Source: Tenericutes bacterium MZ-XQ | Lineage (GTDB): Bacteria > Bacillota_I > Bacilli_A > Acholeplasmatales > Acholeplasmataceae | DNA: 64,000 nt | Assembly (NCBI GenBank): GCA_002838205.1 | Contig: CP017950.1 | Location: 1,308,858 to 1,372,857 of the forward strand | Reading direction: 5' to 3' | Shown here: positions 63,792 to 64,000 of the stretch, piece by piece | Layout: each line of letters begins with the position of its first letter | How positions within the stretch are numbered: the stretch's first letter is position 1 | Notes under the pieces: generated by a model | Told to the model about the DNA's origin: nothing | The model's database searches: none | What the model saw: the letters and a program-made list of their open reading frames with translations, nothing else | Program-made: the position numbers and the translations under genes

Positions 63792-64000
63792 ATACTATTG
63801 CCATTTCAGTCTTTCCTTTAATATCATCAATATGACTGTTTATCCAATGGGTAAAATATGCTGCTTTGTTAGCCGGATCTAAATTATTAGTGCTTCTACA
63901 CTGTACTACATGACCATTCCTAACTTCAACTGTATAGAATGGTTTCTCAATGTATTTCTTTTTTCTGACAAAAAAGATAGCTTTATCCTTCTTAGCGATA
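63790..64000 (-). CDS. PcfJ-like protein, C-terminal part
   Basis: A 70-codon fragment running off the right edge, ending at TAA (63790-63792). The segment EKPFYTVEVRNGHVVQCRSTNN resembles the C-terminal region of PcfJ-like proteins, found in phages and conjugative elements with unknown role. It belongs to the prophage region right of the window. Confidence 0.6.
   Translation of the reverse strand, partial: IAKKDKAIFFVRKKKYIEKPFYTVEVRNGHVVQCRSTNNLDPANKAAYFTHWINSHIDDIKGKTEMAIV

Larger units (their letters stand above)
43516..64000. mobile_element. Prophage of the HK97-fold siphophage type (right end outside the window)
   Basis: All genes from 63.5 to 43.6 kb run leftward in standard late-gene order: DNA-packaging, portal, protease, capsid, connectors, tail tube, frameshifted chaperones, tape measure, Dit-like, hub, small membrane proteins, cargo. 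The left limit is taken at the 3' end of tRNA-Thr. Integrase, repressor and replication genes are not present and should lie right of 64000. No recognisable endolysin is found. Confidence 0.9.

Overview
The window is AT-rich, densely packed and transcribed almost entirely leftward; the only rightward genes are a two-gene insertion sequence, one CPBP protease and a tRNA. Genes end normally at TGA and encode Trp as TGG, so the standard code is used. The gene content (groES-groEL, efp, hup, rluB-cmk-S1-der-gpsA, intracellular glycoside phosphorylases, no cell-wall genes) and the very low GC suggest an Acholeplasma-like or Izemoplasma-like Mollicute, or a close low-GC Firmicute relative. That placement is inferred from gene content, not from a phylogeny.

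Layout. (1) 1-6.2 kb is a beta-glucan utilisation locus: LacI regulator, GH16 glucanase, cupin, a GH94/GH161-type phosphorylase and a GH30 glucosidase. None of the enzymes has a signal peptide. Near-identical GGAAA-CG-TTTCC operators lie on the phosphorylase promoter and on a promoter that fires off the left edge, so one LacI protein probably controls both. (2) 6.2-15.2 kb holds a membrane protein, an S51 peptidase, an esterase, a membrane PAS-GGDEF-EAL protein, a GH65 phosphorylase and groESL with a variant CIRCE operator. (3) 15.24-17.02 kb is an IS91-like element with a Y2/HUH transposase and a small zinc-ribbon accessory gene. (4) 17-43.4 kb is chromosomal backbone: cysteine desulfurase with a thioredoxin-CcdA fusion, lipid and redox enzymes, an operon from rdgB through phosphodiesterase and choline-kinase-like genes to a degenerate GGDEF-EAL protein and a HEPN-like protein, an ankyrin protein, the conserved hup/gpsA/der/S1/cmk/rluB/efp block, a heterodimeric ABC exporter and a secreted EndA nuclease. 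(5) 43.5-64 kb is a large part of an HK97-fold siphophage prophage beside a tRNA-Thr gene. It reads right to left: PcfJ-like fragment, structured leader, HTH protein, HNH-kinase fusion, terminase, portal, protease, capsid, connectors, tail tube, frameshifted tail chaperones, tape measure, Dit-like and hub proteins, small membrane proteins, and finally a separately promoted two-gene cargo.

How it fits together. The carbohydrate genes indicate uptake of beta-glucan oligosaccharides and alpha-glucosides followed by cytosolic phosphorolysis, which saves ATP. The late prophage operon is complete from packaging to baseplate but shows no recognisable endolysin, as would be expected for a phage of a wall-less host. 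The best candidates for new biology are the terminal prophage pair (seven-TM protein plus HIRAN-like protein), the degenerate GGDEF-EAL/HEPN-like pair, the IS accessory zinc-ribbon gene, and the in-frame nested gene in the prophage membrane-protein cluster. The tail-chaperone -1 frameshift signal can be read directly from the sequence.
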